The position numbers were made by a program, and so were the translations under genes. Below are positions 17,587 through 28,126 of a DNA stretch of 64,000 bases, one piece after another. The notes beneath the pieces are model-generated. The model saw only the letters and a list, made by a program, of their open reading frames with translations. It did no database searches and had not been told where the DNA came from. Source of the DNA: Kitasatospora humi (GTDB lineage: Bacteria > Actinomycetota > Actinomycetes > Streptomycetales > Streptomycetaceae); the NCBI RefSeq assembly GCF_020907985.1, contig NZ_JAJJPA010000005.1, positions 1-64,000 of the forward strand, written 5' to 3'. Every line of letters starts with the position of its first letter. Position 1 is the stretch's first letter.

Positions 17587-18324
17587 TCAGCCCACGGGCG
17601 CCTCGAGCGCGTAGCCCACGCCGTGGACGGTGCGGATCCAGGTCGCGCCGATCTTCCGGCGCAGCGCCTTCACATGGCTGTCCACGGTCCGGGTGCCGGA
17701 CGCGTCGGTCCAGTCCCAGACCTCGGCCAGCAGCTGCTCGCGGGTGAGCACCGCGCGCGGCTGGGCGGCCAGGCAGGCCAGCAGGTCGAACTCGGTGGGC
17801 GTCAGGTGCACGTCGCCCGAGCCCAGCCGGACCCGGCGCTGCACGTGGTCGATCTCCAGCTCGCCGAACCGCAGGCTGCCGAGCGCCGGGGTCCTGGCCG
17901 CCTGCTGGGCCCGCTCGACCCGGCGCAGCAGCACGTTCACCCGGGCCGCCAGCTCGCGCATCGAGAACGGCTTCGTCATGTAGTCGTCGGCACCCACGCC
18001 GAGGCCGACCAGCAGGTCCGTCTCGTCGTCCCGGGCGGTGAGCATCAGCACGGGCACCGGGCGCTGCGCCTGGATCCGGCGGCAGACCTCCAGCCCGTCG
18101 AAGCCGGGCAGCATGATGTCGAGCACCACGAGGTCGGGTTGCCAGGTGTGGAAGCCGTCCACCGCGCCGGGGCCGTCGTGCGCGACGGCCACCTTGAAGC
18201 CCTCCGCGCCCAGTCGGGCCGCGATCGACTCCGCGATGGTGGGTTCGTCCTCCACCACCAGGACGCGTCGCTGCGCAATCACACCGCTCGCACCGGTGTC
18301 TTGTTGAATCTCTGTCACGGTCAC
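17587..18324 (-). CDS. OmpR/PhoB-type response regulator
   Basis: DNA-binding response regulator of 245 residues and partner of the sensor kinase that follows. Receiver domain: VVEDEP acid pair, phospho-acceptor Asp in DLVVLDIMLPGFDGLEV, Lys in YMTKPFSMREL. The winged-helix domain contains LTPTEFDLLACLAAQPRAVLT and WIRTVHGVGYAL. The start is GTG 18324 (GTG-ACC-GTG-ACA) behind a G-rich site; a second GTG at 18318 is also possible. Target genes cannot be inferred. Confidence 0.93.
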   Translation of the reverse strand: MTVTEIQQDTGASGVIAQRRVLVVEDEPTIAESIAARLGAEGFKVAVAHDGPGAVDGFHTWQPDLVVLDIMLPGFDGLEVCRRIQAQRPVPVLMLTARDDETDLLVGLGVGADDYMTKPFSMRELAARVNVLLRRVERAQQAARTPALGSLRFGELEIDHVQRRVRLGSGDVHLTPTEFDLLACLAAQPRAVLTREQLLAEVWDWTDASGTRTVDSHVKALRRKIGATWIRTVHGVGYALEAPVG

Positions 18325-18840
18325 GCCACCGCCCCCAGGGCATGCGGGTCGCCACCTGTGGGAGTAGCGGGCCCGCTCGTAGTCTTGGTTCCGTCTTTGT
18401 GTTCTTCCGTGCCGAGGCGTCCCGGGTTCCGCCGTCCCGGCCGGGTGGCGGCAGTGCCGCCGGTCCGACAGCGGACACCTCGCAGCGTACGGACCGGGGC
18501 CGAGCCCCGACAGGCGGACCGCGGATTTCCGCGGGCACCGGTCGGCGCGCACGCCCCGGAGTGGGTACGGGGCGCTACCTTACCCGTCCATGTCGTCTGA
18601 CGGTAACGGTGTGTATGCACGAACCCGGCGGCCGCCCGTGGGCCGGCGATTGGCGCGCATTGGTCCGGACCAACTTCTGAACTGCCGTTACGGGTAGGGC
18701 GACTGCGTTCTCACGCGGCTCTCAGGGCGGCACCGTACCGTGGACGCATCCGGTGGTTGATGGCACGGAGTGCACGCGCAGCGAGCGCGGCACCCGGCCC
18801 CGGCGCGGGGTCGGGGCGAGCGGCCCGGAAGGGAGGCGAC
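18325..18840. other. divergent promoter region, response regulator / rhomboid-like gene
   Basis: 516 bp without a supportable gene. It must hold the promoters of the two-component operon (minus) and the rhomboid-like gene (plus). Around 18590-18720 there is a cluster of TGACGG/GTAACGGT elements, including GTCTGACGGTAACGGTG and TGCCGTTACGG, which are partly inverted. I could not assign a binder. Confidence 0.4.
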
Positions 18841-19617
18841 ATGGCTGGGGAGCGGTGGCCCGGGCGTGCGCCGGTGGCGCCCTACGCCGGTCTGCGGCTC
18901 GGCCTGCGGTCCGGCCCGCTGCAGTGGGCGCTGGACCGCTTGCCCACGCCCCGGCGCAATCCGTTCACGCTGCTCTACCTGGCCGTGCTGGCCGGCACCA
19001 CCGTCCTCGCGCGCGACGCCGACCCGGCGCTGGTGCACCGGCTGCAGGAGCTGTCCAGCACCGACGGCCACCACCTGCTGCAGGCGCCCGTCCGCTCGCT
19101 GCTGCTGAGCGGACTGTGGCTGGCCGGGCCCGACTGGCTGCCCTACCTGTGGGGCTTCGCCTTCATAGTGGCGCCGCTGGAGCGGCTGGTGGGCTGGCGG
19201 CGGGCGGTCGGGGTGTTCGCGGCCGGGCACGTGGTGGCGACCCTGGTCTCGCAGGGCGCGGTGGCCGTCCTGGTGGCGACCGGGCACGCCGACCGGGGGC
19301 TGCTGGACGAGCTGGACATCGGGGTCAGTTACGGGGTGCTGGCCACCCTGGGAGCGCTCGCCGGGCAGTTCCGGTGGCCCGGGCGGCTGCTCGTGCTGGC
19401 CGGCGGCGCGCTGCTGGTGCTGCGCCAGCTGCAGAGCGACCCGGACCTGGTCACGGCGATCGGACATCCCACCGCGCTGCTGGTCGGCATCGGGCTCTGG
19501 TGGCCGCTGCGCCGCCGTCGGCGGCCCCGGCGCCCTGCCGCGCCCGTGCCCGGGGTCGGGGCGGCCGCGGCCGGGCAGCCGAAGCCGGCCGGCGGGCCGG
19601 TGCTCGACCGGGCCTGA
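18841..19617 (+). CDS. rhomboid-like intramembrane protein
   Basis: Polytopic membrane protein of 258 residues with about six hydrophobic segments. A rhomboid-type serine protease is suggested by G161-V-S163-Y-G165 in a late helix, H209 (IGHPTALLVGI) in the last helix, and a further GH pair at 129-130 in an earlier helix; this is the spacing of the Ser/His dyad in rhomboids. Sequence similarity outside these points is weak, so activity is uncertain. ATG 18841 is chosen for the GGGAGG site; upstream in-frame ATGs at 18757 and 18760 lack one. Confidence 0.75.
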   Translation: MAGERWPGRAPVAPYAGLRLGLRSGPLQWALDRLPTPRRNPFTLLYLAVLAGTTVLARDADPALVHRLQELSSTDGHHLLQAPVRSLLLSGLWLAGPDWLPYLWGFAFIVAPLERLVGWRRAVGVFAAGHVVATLVSQGAVAVLVATGHADRGLLDELDIGVSYGVLATLGALAGQFRWPGRLLVLAGGALLVLRQLQSDPDLVTAIGHPTALLVGIGLWWPLRRRRRPRRPAAPVPGVGAAAAGQPKPAGGPVLDRA

Positions 19618-19688
19618 GCCACCCTTCCGCCCTCTTCCCTGATCGCTCACGGCGAACAAGCGCCGGGGAACAATCACGCCTCGCCAAG

Positions 19689-19709
19689 CCTTAGCCATCT
19701 CGACTCAAG
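19689..19709 (+). promoter_or_regulatory. HspR-type (HAIR-like) operator before lon
   Basis: ACTCAAG (19703-19709) is a perfect half of the HAIR element (CTTGAGT-N7-ACTCAAG). CCTTAGC, seven bases upstream, is a degenerate other half (4 of 7). Streptomyces lon genes are known HspR targets, which supports the reading. Confidence 0.65.
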
Positions 19710-19730
19710 TTGACTGACTGGGGAGAGATC

Positions 19731-22136
<2,406 letters not shown>

Positions 22137-22151
22137 CGGTCCGGAAGCGGT

Positions 22152-22197
22152 GGCCGGCCGGGTGCTTCCCCACGGGGAGCGCCCGGCCGGCCCTTTT
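22152..22197 (+). terminator. lon terminator
   Basis: A 19-bp stem (22152-22170 with 22174-22192, loop CAC), followed by CTTTT. Two positions pair as U·G only in the plus-strand transcript, matching the direction of lon. Confidence 0.88.
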
Positions 22198-22292
22198 AGC
22201 ACGTGCCTCCGGCCGGCAGTGGGAGGCACGCGCGCGTCGCGGTCCGGGGAGTCGGGTGACACCGACTCAGCATCCTGTGCGACACTGCGCCA

Positions 22293-22820
22293 ATGCCATC
22301 GCCTACACAGAGAGCCCTGGCCAAGGTGCCGGGGCCGTTGCGCCCCTTCCTGGTGCAGCACCGCAGCCTCGTCAAGTTCCTGCTGGTCGGTGGCACGTGC
22401 TTCCTGCTCACCCTGGCGATCAACTACGGGCTGAAGTACACCGTCTGCCAGAGCAAGCCCGTGGTGGCGCAGACCGTCGGGGTGGCGGTCTCGACCGTGC
22501 TCTCCTACCTGCTCAACCGACAGTGGTCCTTCCGCTCGGAGGGCAGCCACGAAGAGGCGATCCCGTTCATCGTGGTCAGCGCGCTGGCGGTCGGCGTGAA
22601 CGACCTGCCGCTGCTGGTCAGCCGCTACGTCTTCCACCTGCGCGAGCCCAGCGTCAGCCACTTCACCCAGGAGGTCGCCGACTTCGTCAGCGGCATGATC
22701 GTGGGCACCCTGGTGGCGATGGCGTTCCGCTACTGGGCGATGAAGAAGTGGGTCTTCACCAACACCAAGTACCACGAGCCGCAGGACAACTCCGCCGAGC
22801 CGCCGGCGCGGGTCGGCTGA
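22293..22820 (+). CDS. GtrA-family membrane protein
   Basis: Small polytopic protein of 175 residues with four predicted membrane helices. The GtrA signature is seen in VKFLLVGGTCFLLTLAINYG and in VSTVLSYLLNRQWSFRSEG. GtrA proteins are thought to move or help flip polyprenol-linked sugars for cell-surface glycosylation. No glycosyltransferase gene is adjacent, so the partner is unknown. No clear ribosome site is present before ATG 22293. It converges on the next gene with a 34-bp gap. Confidence 0.88.
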   Translation: MPSPTQRALAKVPGPLRPFLVQHRSLVKFLLVGGTCFLLTLAINYGLKYTVCQSKPVVAQTVGVAVSTVLSYLLNRQWSFRSEGSHEEAIPFIVVSALAVGVNDLPLLVSRYVFHLREPSVSHFTQEVADFVSGMIVGTLVAMAFRYWAMKKWVFTNTKYHEPQDNSAEPPARVG

Positions 22821-22854
22821 CCCCCTCGAAGGGGCGGGCGGGCCCGGCTGCCCG

Positions 22855-23910
22855 TCAGGCGGCGTCGCCCGGAGGGGCGGCGCCGTCCGCCTGGGTGGGG
22901 CCGGCCGCCCTCCCGCCGGCCGGTCGCAGGGCGACCGCGGTCAGCGTGATCGCCACGCCCGCCACCGCCCAGGCGGAGAGCACCAGCAGCGGCACGGTGA
23001 TGCCGGTGGCGCCGAAGTAGGCCACCGAGCGGATGGCGTCGGTGCCCGCGCCGTTGGGCAGCCAGGCGCCGATGGCCCGCCAGAACGACGGCAGCAGCGG
23101 CGGCGGGTAGACGCCGCCGGCGCTCGGGTTGCCGAGCACCACGAAGAGCACCACGGCCAGCCCGATGCCGACGATGTCGAACAGGCACTGCAGGGCCATG
23201 GTGAACGCGCCGACCGCGAACACCACCAGGCTCCCCACGCCCCACAGCGCCGCGACGCCGCCGGGCAGCGCGTTCAGGACCGGGCCGGTGATCAGCGCGC
23301 CGCCGAGCCCGGCCGCGATCGAGTAGAGCGCCAGCACGCCGATGCGGATCAGCGCGCGGTGCCGGCCGGCGGGGCGGGCACCGGCGCTGATGGCGAGGAT
23401 CGCGGCCACCAGGTAGCCGCCGACGCACCAGCCGATCACCAGGTAGAACCCGGAGAGCCCCTTGGCGTCTCCGGCGGCGAGCGGCACCACGTCCTCGACC
23501 CGCACCGTGCGGCCCTGGCCCTGGTCGAGCCCGGTGGTGATCTGCTCGGCGGCGGTGGCGGCGGCCGGACCCCGCGCGTTGGCCACCAGCAGGGTGTCCT
23601 GGGTGCCGGACGGGTCGACCAGCAGCGCGGCGTAGAGCTCCTGGTCCTTGATCCGGTCGACGGCGGCGGCCCGGTCGGTGACGGGCACCGGCTCCACCGC
23701 GTCGTTCGGCACCTGCGCCAGGGAGCTGACCACCCGGGGCTGCAGCTGCGGTGGTGCCACCACGCCGATCGAGAGCCGGTGCGGCGTCGGCTGGTGCAGC
23801 GCGCCCACGTACGAGGTGATGAAGGCCAGTTGGATCAGCAGGGTGCCCAGCACCAGGACGGCGGCGCGGCCGGAGACCGCGTCCTTGAGTTCGCTGACGA
23901 ATCCCGGCAT
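22855..23910 (-). CDS. YhgE/DUF3533-like multi-spanning membrane protein
   Basis: 351 residues with the topology of ABC-2/YhgE-type proteins. One N-terminal helix (AAVLVLGTLLIQLAFITSYV) is followed by an extracytoplasmic domain of about 130 residues and then five or six helices with an Ala/Gly-rich cytosolic tail. No ATPase gene is adjacent. Related proteins are found near MarR/TetR regulators and are tied to envelope or drug tolerance, but the role here is not established. GAGGGGG supports ATG 23910; an upstream GTG at 23958 is less likely. Confidence 0.7.
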   Translation of the reverse strand: MPGFVSELKDAVSGRAAVLVLGTLLIQLAFITSYVGALHQPTPHRLSIGVVAPPQLQPRVVSSLAQVPNDAVEPVPVTDRAAAVDRIKDQELYAALLVDPSGTQDTLLVANARGPAAATAAEQITTGLDQGQGRTVRVEDVVPLAAGDAKGLSGFYLVIGWCVGGYLVAAILAISAGARPAGRHRALIRIGVLALYSIAAGLGGALITGPVLNALPGGVAALWGVGSLVVFAVGAFTMALQCLFDIVGIGLAVVLFVVLGNPSAGGVYPPPLLPSFWRAIGAWLPNGAGTDAIRSVAYFGATGITVPLLVLSAWAVAGVAITLTAVALRPAGGRAAGPTQADGAAPPGDAA

Positions 23911-24077
23911 CGGGCGCCCCCTCGTCCAGATCGGATGAAAAGTATGCCAATCGGACACTTCATAGCAGGATTGCCACGCCGGGTGGCTCTCCCGCGCCGA
24001 AGCGGCGCCCCGCGGCGGCTGGTGGATACTGATCGCGCGCCGGGGGCCGGCGCGTTCGCGGTCGACGGGTGGTGGGT

Positions 24078-24563
24078 GTGAACGAGGACCAGGCGGCGGG
24101 TCAGGAGCGCGTCTTCCGGGCGGTGGAACGCGAGGTGGCGGTGATGTTCCGGCGCGGCCGGGCCCGCTCGGCCGAGATGTCGCGACTGGTCCATCCGCAG
24201 TTGGAGGGTGGCGTGGCCTACTCGCTGCTGGCGCACCTGTACGACGTCGGCCAGGTCCGGGTCACCGACGTGGGCTGCCACTTCGGGGTCGGCAAGGCGA
24301 CCATCAGCCGGCAGATCAAGGCGCTGGAGGAGCTCGGGCTGGTGGCCCGGGAGCCGGATCCGCAGGACGGCCGGGCCTCGCTGGTGTCGCTCACCGAGGA
24401 GGGCGGCGCCCGCTACCGCCGGGCCCACGAGGCCCGGCTGGCCTCGTTCCGGGAGATGCTCGCGGGTTGGGAGCCGGTGGACCTGAGCAGGTTCGCCGAA
24501 CTGCTGGCCCGGTTCAACGAGTCGGTGGCCGCAGCGCCGCGGCTGGCGGATCCGTTCGACTGA
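24078..24563 (+). CDS. MarR-family transcriptional regulator
   Basis: Winged-helix repressor of 161 residues. The HTH is VTDVGCHFGVGKATISRQIK, followed by the wing ALEELGLVAREPDPQDGRAS. GTG codons at 24069, 24072 and 24078 are possible starts. It lies 100 bp upstream of a DHA2 efflux gene, with two palindromes over that gene's promoter, the usual layout of a ligand-released efflux repressor. It is also divergent from the YhgE-like gene. Confidence 0.9.
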   Translation: MNEDQAAGQERVFRAVEREVAVMFRRGRARSAEMSRLVHPQLEGGVAYSLLAHLYDVGQVRVTDVGCHFGVGKATISRQIKALEELGLVAREPDPQDGRASLVSLTEEGGARYRRAHEARLASFREMLAGWEPVDLSRFAELLARFNESVAAAPRLADPFD

Positions 24564-24591
24564 TGGCGGCCGGGGTCGTCCCGGCGAGAAG

Positions 24592-24636
24592 GTTGCCTGA
24601 GTCAACTAAACGGGTATGGTAGTTGCCCAAGGCAAC
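24592..24636 (+). promoter_or_regulatory. efflux-gene promoter with twin MarR-type operators
   Basis: TTGCCT (24593-24598), a 16-bp spacer and TATGGT (24615-24620) form the promoter. Operator 1, GTTGCCTGAGTCAAC (24592-24606), covers the -35. Operator 2, GTTGCCCAAGGCAAC (24622-24636), is a perfect GTTGCC-N3-GGCAAC palindrome over the start site. Their centres are 30 bp apart. Confidence 0.8.
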
Positions 24637-24663
24637 AATCTCCCCTGCCCAAGGACCGCCCCC

Positions 24664-26274
24664 ATGACCTCCGCAGCAGCGGCGCGCCCGCATTCGCACG
24701 GCAGCGCCCAGGACGACCGCCAGATGACCCACCGGGAGGTGCTGGAAGCCCTCTCCGGCCTGCTCATCGGGCTCTTCGTGGCGGTCCTCTCCTCGACCAT
24801 CGTCTCCAACGCGCTGCCGACCATCCTCAACGAGCTGCACGGCGGCGAGTCCGCCTACACCTGGGTGATCACGGCCGCGCTGCTCTCGCTCACCGCCTCG
24901 ACCCCGATCTGGGGCAAGCTCTCCGACCTGGTGAGCAAGAAGCTGCTGGTGCAGATCGCACTGGTGATGTACATCGTCTCGTCGGCGCTGGCCGGCCTCT
25001 CGCAGAACACCGGGGAGCTGATCGGCTGCCGGGTGCTGCAGGGCATCGGCGCCGGCGGCGTGGTGGCGCTCGGGCAGATCTGCCTGGCGGCGATGGTCCC
25101 GCCGCGCGAGCGCGGGCGCTACAGCGGTTACTTCGGCGCCGTCTTCGCGCTGGCCACCATCGGCGGCCCGCTGATCGGCGGGGTCATCGTGGACACCTCC
25201 TGGCTCGGCTGGCGCTGGTGCTTCTACGTCGGCATCCCGTTCTCGGTGCTCGCCATCGTGGTGCTGCAGCGCACCCTGCACCTGCCGGTGGTCGAGCGGG
25301 CCGCGAAGATCGACAAAGCCAGGATCGACGTTGGCGGCGCGCTGCTGGTCGCGGGCGCGGTGAGCCTGCTGATGGTGTGGATCACCCTGGCCGGCAAGGA
25401 CTACGCCTGGGGCTCCTGGCAGACCGCGGCGATGGTCGGCGGCGGGCTGCTGCTGGCGCTGCTCTTCGTGCTGGTCGAGCGCCGGGCCGCCGAGCCGGTG
25501 ATGCCGCTGGGCCTGTTCCGGTTCCGCACCGTCAGCCTGTCCGCGGTGGCCGGCGCGTTCGTCGGCATCGGGATGTACGGCACCACGACCTTCCTCAGCC
25601 AGTACTTCCAGCTGGCCCGCGACAGGACGCCCACCATGGCCGGCGTGATGACGCTGCCGATGATCCTGGGCCTGGCCGTCTCCTCGGCGGTGGCGGGACG
25701 GCTGATCACCCGGTCCGGCAAGTGGAAGCGCTACCTGGTGGCCGGGACCTTCCTGCTCGCGGTCGGCCTGGCGCTGCTCGGCACCGCCCGGGCGGACACC
25801 GGCTACGGCCTGCTCTCGGTCTACATGGCCTGCACCGGCATCGGGCTCGGCCTGACCTCGCAGAACCTGGTGCTGGCGGTGCAGAACACGGTGCCGGCCA
25901 AGGAACTGGGCACCGCCAGCTCGACGGTGACCTTCTTCCGCACCATGGGCGGCGCGATGGGCGTCTCCGCGCTGGGCGCGCTGCTCGGCAACCGGGTGAG
26001 CCACTACCTGGCGCTGGACCTGGCCGCCGCGCACCTGCCGGTGCAGGGCGGGGCGGCGGGCGGCGGTGAGCTGCCCGACCTGCACACCCTGCCGGCGCCG
26101 CTGGTCCCGCTGGTCGAGGACGCCTTCGGGCACGGCATCGGCACCGTCTTCCTGTTCGCCGCGCCGGCCGCGCTGCTGGCCTTCCTGGCGGTGCTGTTCA
26201 TCCGCGAGGTGCCGCTGCGGGCCCGGGCCGCCGCCGAGCCGCCGGCCGTCGAGCCGGTGGCCGAGCGCGCCTGA
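24664..26274 (+). CDS. DHA2-family (14-TMS) MFS drug/proton antiporter
   Basis: Efflux pump of 536 residues with 14 predicted membrane helices. Family features include SSTIVSNALPTILNELHGG in helix 1, TPIWGKLSDLVSKK (motif A) between helices 2 and 3, and PLIGGVIVDTSWLGWRWCFY (motif C area). Sequence resembles EmrB/QacA-type exporters; the substrate is unknown. Start ATG 24664 follows AAGGA. Longer in-frame readings to 24616 would begin inside the promoter and operator and are rejected. Control by the adjacent MarR protein is strongly suggested by the twin operators. Confidence 0.92.
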   Translation: MTSAAAARPHSHGSAQDDRQMTHREVLEALSGLLIGLFVAVLSSTIVSNALPTILNELHGGESAYTWVITAALLSLTASTPIWGKLSDLVSKKLLVQIALVMYIVSSALAGLSQNTGELIGCRVLQGIGAGGVVALGQICLAAMVPPRERGRYSGYFGAVFALATIGGPLIGGVIVDTSWLGWRWCFYVGIPFSVLAIVVLQRTLHLPVVERAAKIDKARIDVGGALLVAGAVSLLMVWITLAGKDYAWGSWQTAAMVGGGLLLALLFVLVERRAAEPVMPLGLFRFRTVSLSAVAGAFVGIGMYGTTTFLSQYFQLARDRTPTMAGVMTLPMILGLAVSSAVAGRLITRSGKWKRYLVAGTFLLAVGLALLGTARADTGYGLLSVYMACTGIGLGLTSQNLVLAVQNTVPAKELGTASSTVTFFRTMGGAMGVSALGALLGNRVSHYLALDLAAAHLPVQGGAAGGGELPDLHTLPAPLVPLVEDAFGHGIGTVFLFAAPAALLAFLAVLFIREVPLRARAAAEPPAVEPVAERA

Positions 26275-26302
26275 CCGGGCGGCGGCGGAGCGGGGGACGG
26301 CG

Positions 26303-26336
26303 AAGGGCCCGCAGGTCAAGAGACCTGCGGGCCCTT
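26303..26336. terminator. bidirectional terminator between efflux gene and phosphate-transporter operon
   Basis: Perfect 15-bp arms AAGGGCCCGCAGGTC (26303-26317) and its complement (26322-26336) around AAGA, 28 bp after the MFS stop and 19 bp from the convergent stop. Confidence 0.85.
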
Positions 26337-26355
26337 AGGGCAGGCTGCGGCCGGC

Positions 26356-26592
26356 TCAGCCGGCGATCAGGTTGAGCCCGTAGCCGACGGCCGCCGCGCA
26401 AGCGGCGAAGCAGACACCCGCGCCGGCCAGCGCCAGGGTGCCCCGGCCCGCGCCGGAGCCGCTGCCGGCGGCGACGGCGGCCTCCCGCCTGGCCAGCGCC
26501 ATGGTGCCCAGGGCGAAGGCGGCGACCACGGCCACCGTGACCAGGAAGCTGATGCCCGCGGTCTGCCCGAGGGCGCTCCAGTTGATCTTCAT
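26356..26592 (-). CDS. small two-helix membrane protein downstream of pit
   Basis: 78 residues with two hydrophobic helices (ISFLVTVAVVAAFALGTMAL and LALAGAGVCFAACAAAVGYG) separated by a Gly/Ser/Arg loop. It begins 11 bp after the phosphate transporter stop and is surely cotranscribed. Small proteins in this position are seen after pit genes in other Streptomyces, to my recollection. They may be accessory subunits, but no function is established. Confidence 0.8.
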   Translation of the reverse strand: MKINWSALGQTAGISFLVTVAVVAAFALGTMALARREAAVAAGSGSGAGRGTLALAGAGVCFAACAAAVGYGLNLIAG

Positions 26593-26603
26593 GACCGGCC
26601 TCC

Positions 26604-27779
26604 TCAGGCGGCGACGGTGGTGGTGGCGGGGGAGGGGGTGGCCGCGGCGGTCTGGGTCGGTGCGACCTCCACCGGGGTGACCTCGTTGACGTTGGCCGCG
26701 GTCACCGGAGTCCGGCGGGAGATCAGCCACATGGCGCCGGCGCCGAGCACCAGCGCGGCACCCACCACCAGCACGCCCCAGGTGCCCTGGTCGGCCACGA
26801 AGGCGGCCGCACCGGAGACCGCGGCGGCGGCCGGCAGGGTCAGGCCCCAGCTGTAGACCATCCGGCGGGCCATGTTCCAGCGCACCTTGCCGCCCGAGCG
26901 GCCGAGGCCGGCGCCCATCACGCCGCCGCCGACCACCTGGGTGGTGGAGAGGCCGTAGCCCATGTGCGAGGAGGTCAGGATGACGGCGGCGGTGGCCGTC
27001 TCCGACGCCAGGCCCTGCGGCGGCCGGACCTCGGTCAGGCCCTTGCCCAGGCTGCGGATGATCCGCCAGCCGCCCATGTAGGTGCCCAGCGCCATGGCCG
27101 CACCGGCGGCCACGATCACCCAGGTGGGAGGCATCGAGTGCTTGGGCAGCGCGCCGGCCGAGATCAGGGCCAGGGTGATGATGCCCATGGTCTTCTGCCC
27201 GTCGCTGGTGCCGTGGGCGAGCGAGACCAGCGAGGACGAGGCGATCTGGCCCTTGCGGAAGCCCTTCTCGGTCGCCGCCTCGCCGGCCTTGCGGGTGATC
27301 AGGTAGGCCGCCTTGGTGGCGCCCCAGGCGGCCAGGCCGGCCACGACCGGGGAGGCGACCGCCGGGATGAGGATCTTGGTGACCACGACGCTGAAGTTCA
27401 CCGCGTGCAGTCCGGCGCCGACCACGGTCGCGCCGATCAGGCCGCCGTAGAGCGCGTGCGAGGAGCTGGACGGCAGGCCGCGCAGCCAGGTCAGCAGGTT
27501 CCACAGGATGGCGCCGGCCAGCGCGGCGAAGATCACCTCGGGGTGCAGGCCGGTCTTCTCGTTGACGATGCCGCCGGAGATGGTGCCGGCCACCTTCACC
27601 GACAGGAAGGCGCCGGCGAAGTTGAGGATCGCGGAGATGGTGACGGCGACCTTGGGCCGCAGGGCGCCGGTCGCGATGGAGGTGGCCATCGCGTTGGCGG
27701 TGTCGTGGAAGCCGTTGGTGAAGTCGAAGGCCAGGGCCGTGACGATCACCACCGCCACCAGGAACGTGATGTGTTCCAT
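26604..27779 (-). CDS. pit: PiT-family inorganic phosphate transporter
   Basis: Low-affinity proton/metal-phosphate symporter of 391 residues with about ten membrane helices. The duplicated PiT signature is present: FDFTNGFHDTANAMATSIAT near the N-terminus, and SLAHGTSDGQKTMGIITLAL with SSQ-like PSSSSHALYGGLIGATVV in the middle. The start is ATG 27779; a TTG two codons upstream is also in frame. A Pho-box-like direct repeat lies about 75 bp upstream, suggesting PhoP control. It is followed by the small membrane gene. Confidence 0.93.
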   Translation of the reverse strand: MEHITFLVAVVIVTALAFDFTNGFHDTANAMATSIATGALRPKVAVTISAILNFAGAFLSVKVAGTISGGIVNEKTGLHPEVIFAALAGAILWNLLTWLRGLPSSSSHALYGGLIGATVVGAGLHAVNFSVVVTKILIPAVASPVVAGLAAWGATKAAYLITRKAGEAATEKGFRKGQIASSSLVSLAHGTSDGQKTMGIITLALISAGALPKHSMPPTWVIVAAGAAMALGTYMGGWRIIRSLGKGLTEVRPPQGLASETATAAVILTSSHMGYGLSTTQVVGGGVMGAGLGRSGGKVRWNMARRMVYSWGLTLPAAAAVSGAAAFVADQGTWGVLVVGAALVLGAGAMWLISRRTPVTAANVNEVTPVEVAPTQTAAATPSPATTTVAA

Positions 27780-28126
27780 AACCAAACAATCGTCGTAGGT
27801 GTCGGACTGACGTGTGTTCTTCAGCTGTCGTCAGCCGTGACGGTAGGGAGACCGAGTGAACAGCAGGTTAACGGGTCACGGATTTGGAGGGTTGTTCGTG
27901 GCCGATATCTTGAGTCCACGCGTCCAACAGGTGACGTGGGCCCGTGTGACCTGGCCTGATGCGGAGAAAGTCCATATTGCTACTGGTTTGGTGAGATCTG
28001 CGTCACTCATCGGCGGCAGCTGAGAATCCATCAGTTCGACGGAGGCGCCCTGCCGCTTTCGGGGTTGGCATGGCAGGATCGACCGGGGCTCGCAGCCGGC
28101 GAGCCGACCATGGGCGAGGGGGGCCG
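27780..28126. other. divergent promoter region, pit / NlpC-P60 gene
   Basis: 347 bp without a gene. It holds the Pho-box-like repeat (27851-27872, toward pit). The middle (27880-28010) is AT-richer than average. I looked for a c-di-AMP (ydaO-type) riboswitch in front of the cell-wall hydrolase and could not recognise one. Confidence 0.5.
27851..27872 (-). promoter_or_regulatory. Pho-box-like direct repeat
   Basis: On the minus strand GTTAACCTGCT and GTTCACTCGGT are adjacent 11-base units. The second is close to the Streptomyces PhoP unit (GTTCACC-type). It is about 72-93 bp upstream of the pit ATG. Confidence 0.55.

Noticed and set aside
24616..24663. Upstream start for the DHA2 efflux gene
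   Set aside because: It would begin inside the promoter and operator 2; ATG 24664 with AAGGA fits.
27880..28126. c-di-AMP (ydaO-type) riboswitch before the NlpC/P60 gene
   Set aside because: Such riboswitches often precede actinobacterial cell-wall hydrolases, but the conserved core could not be recognised here.
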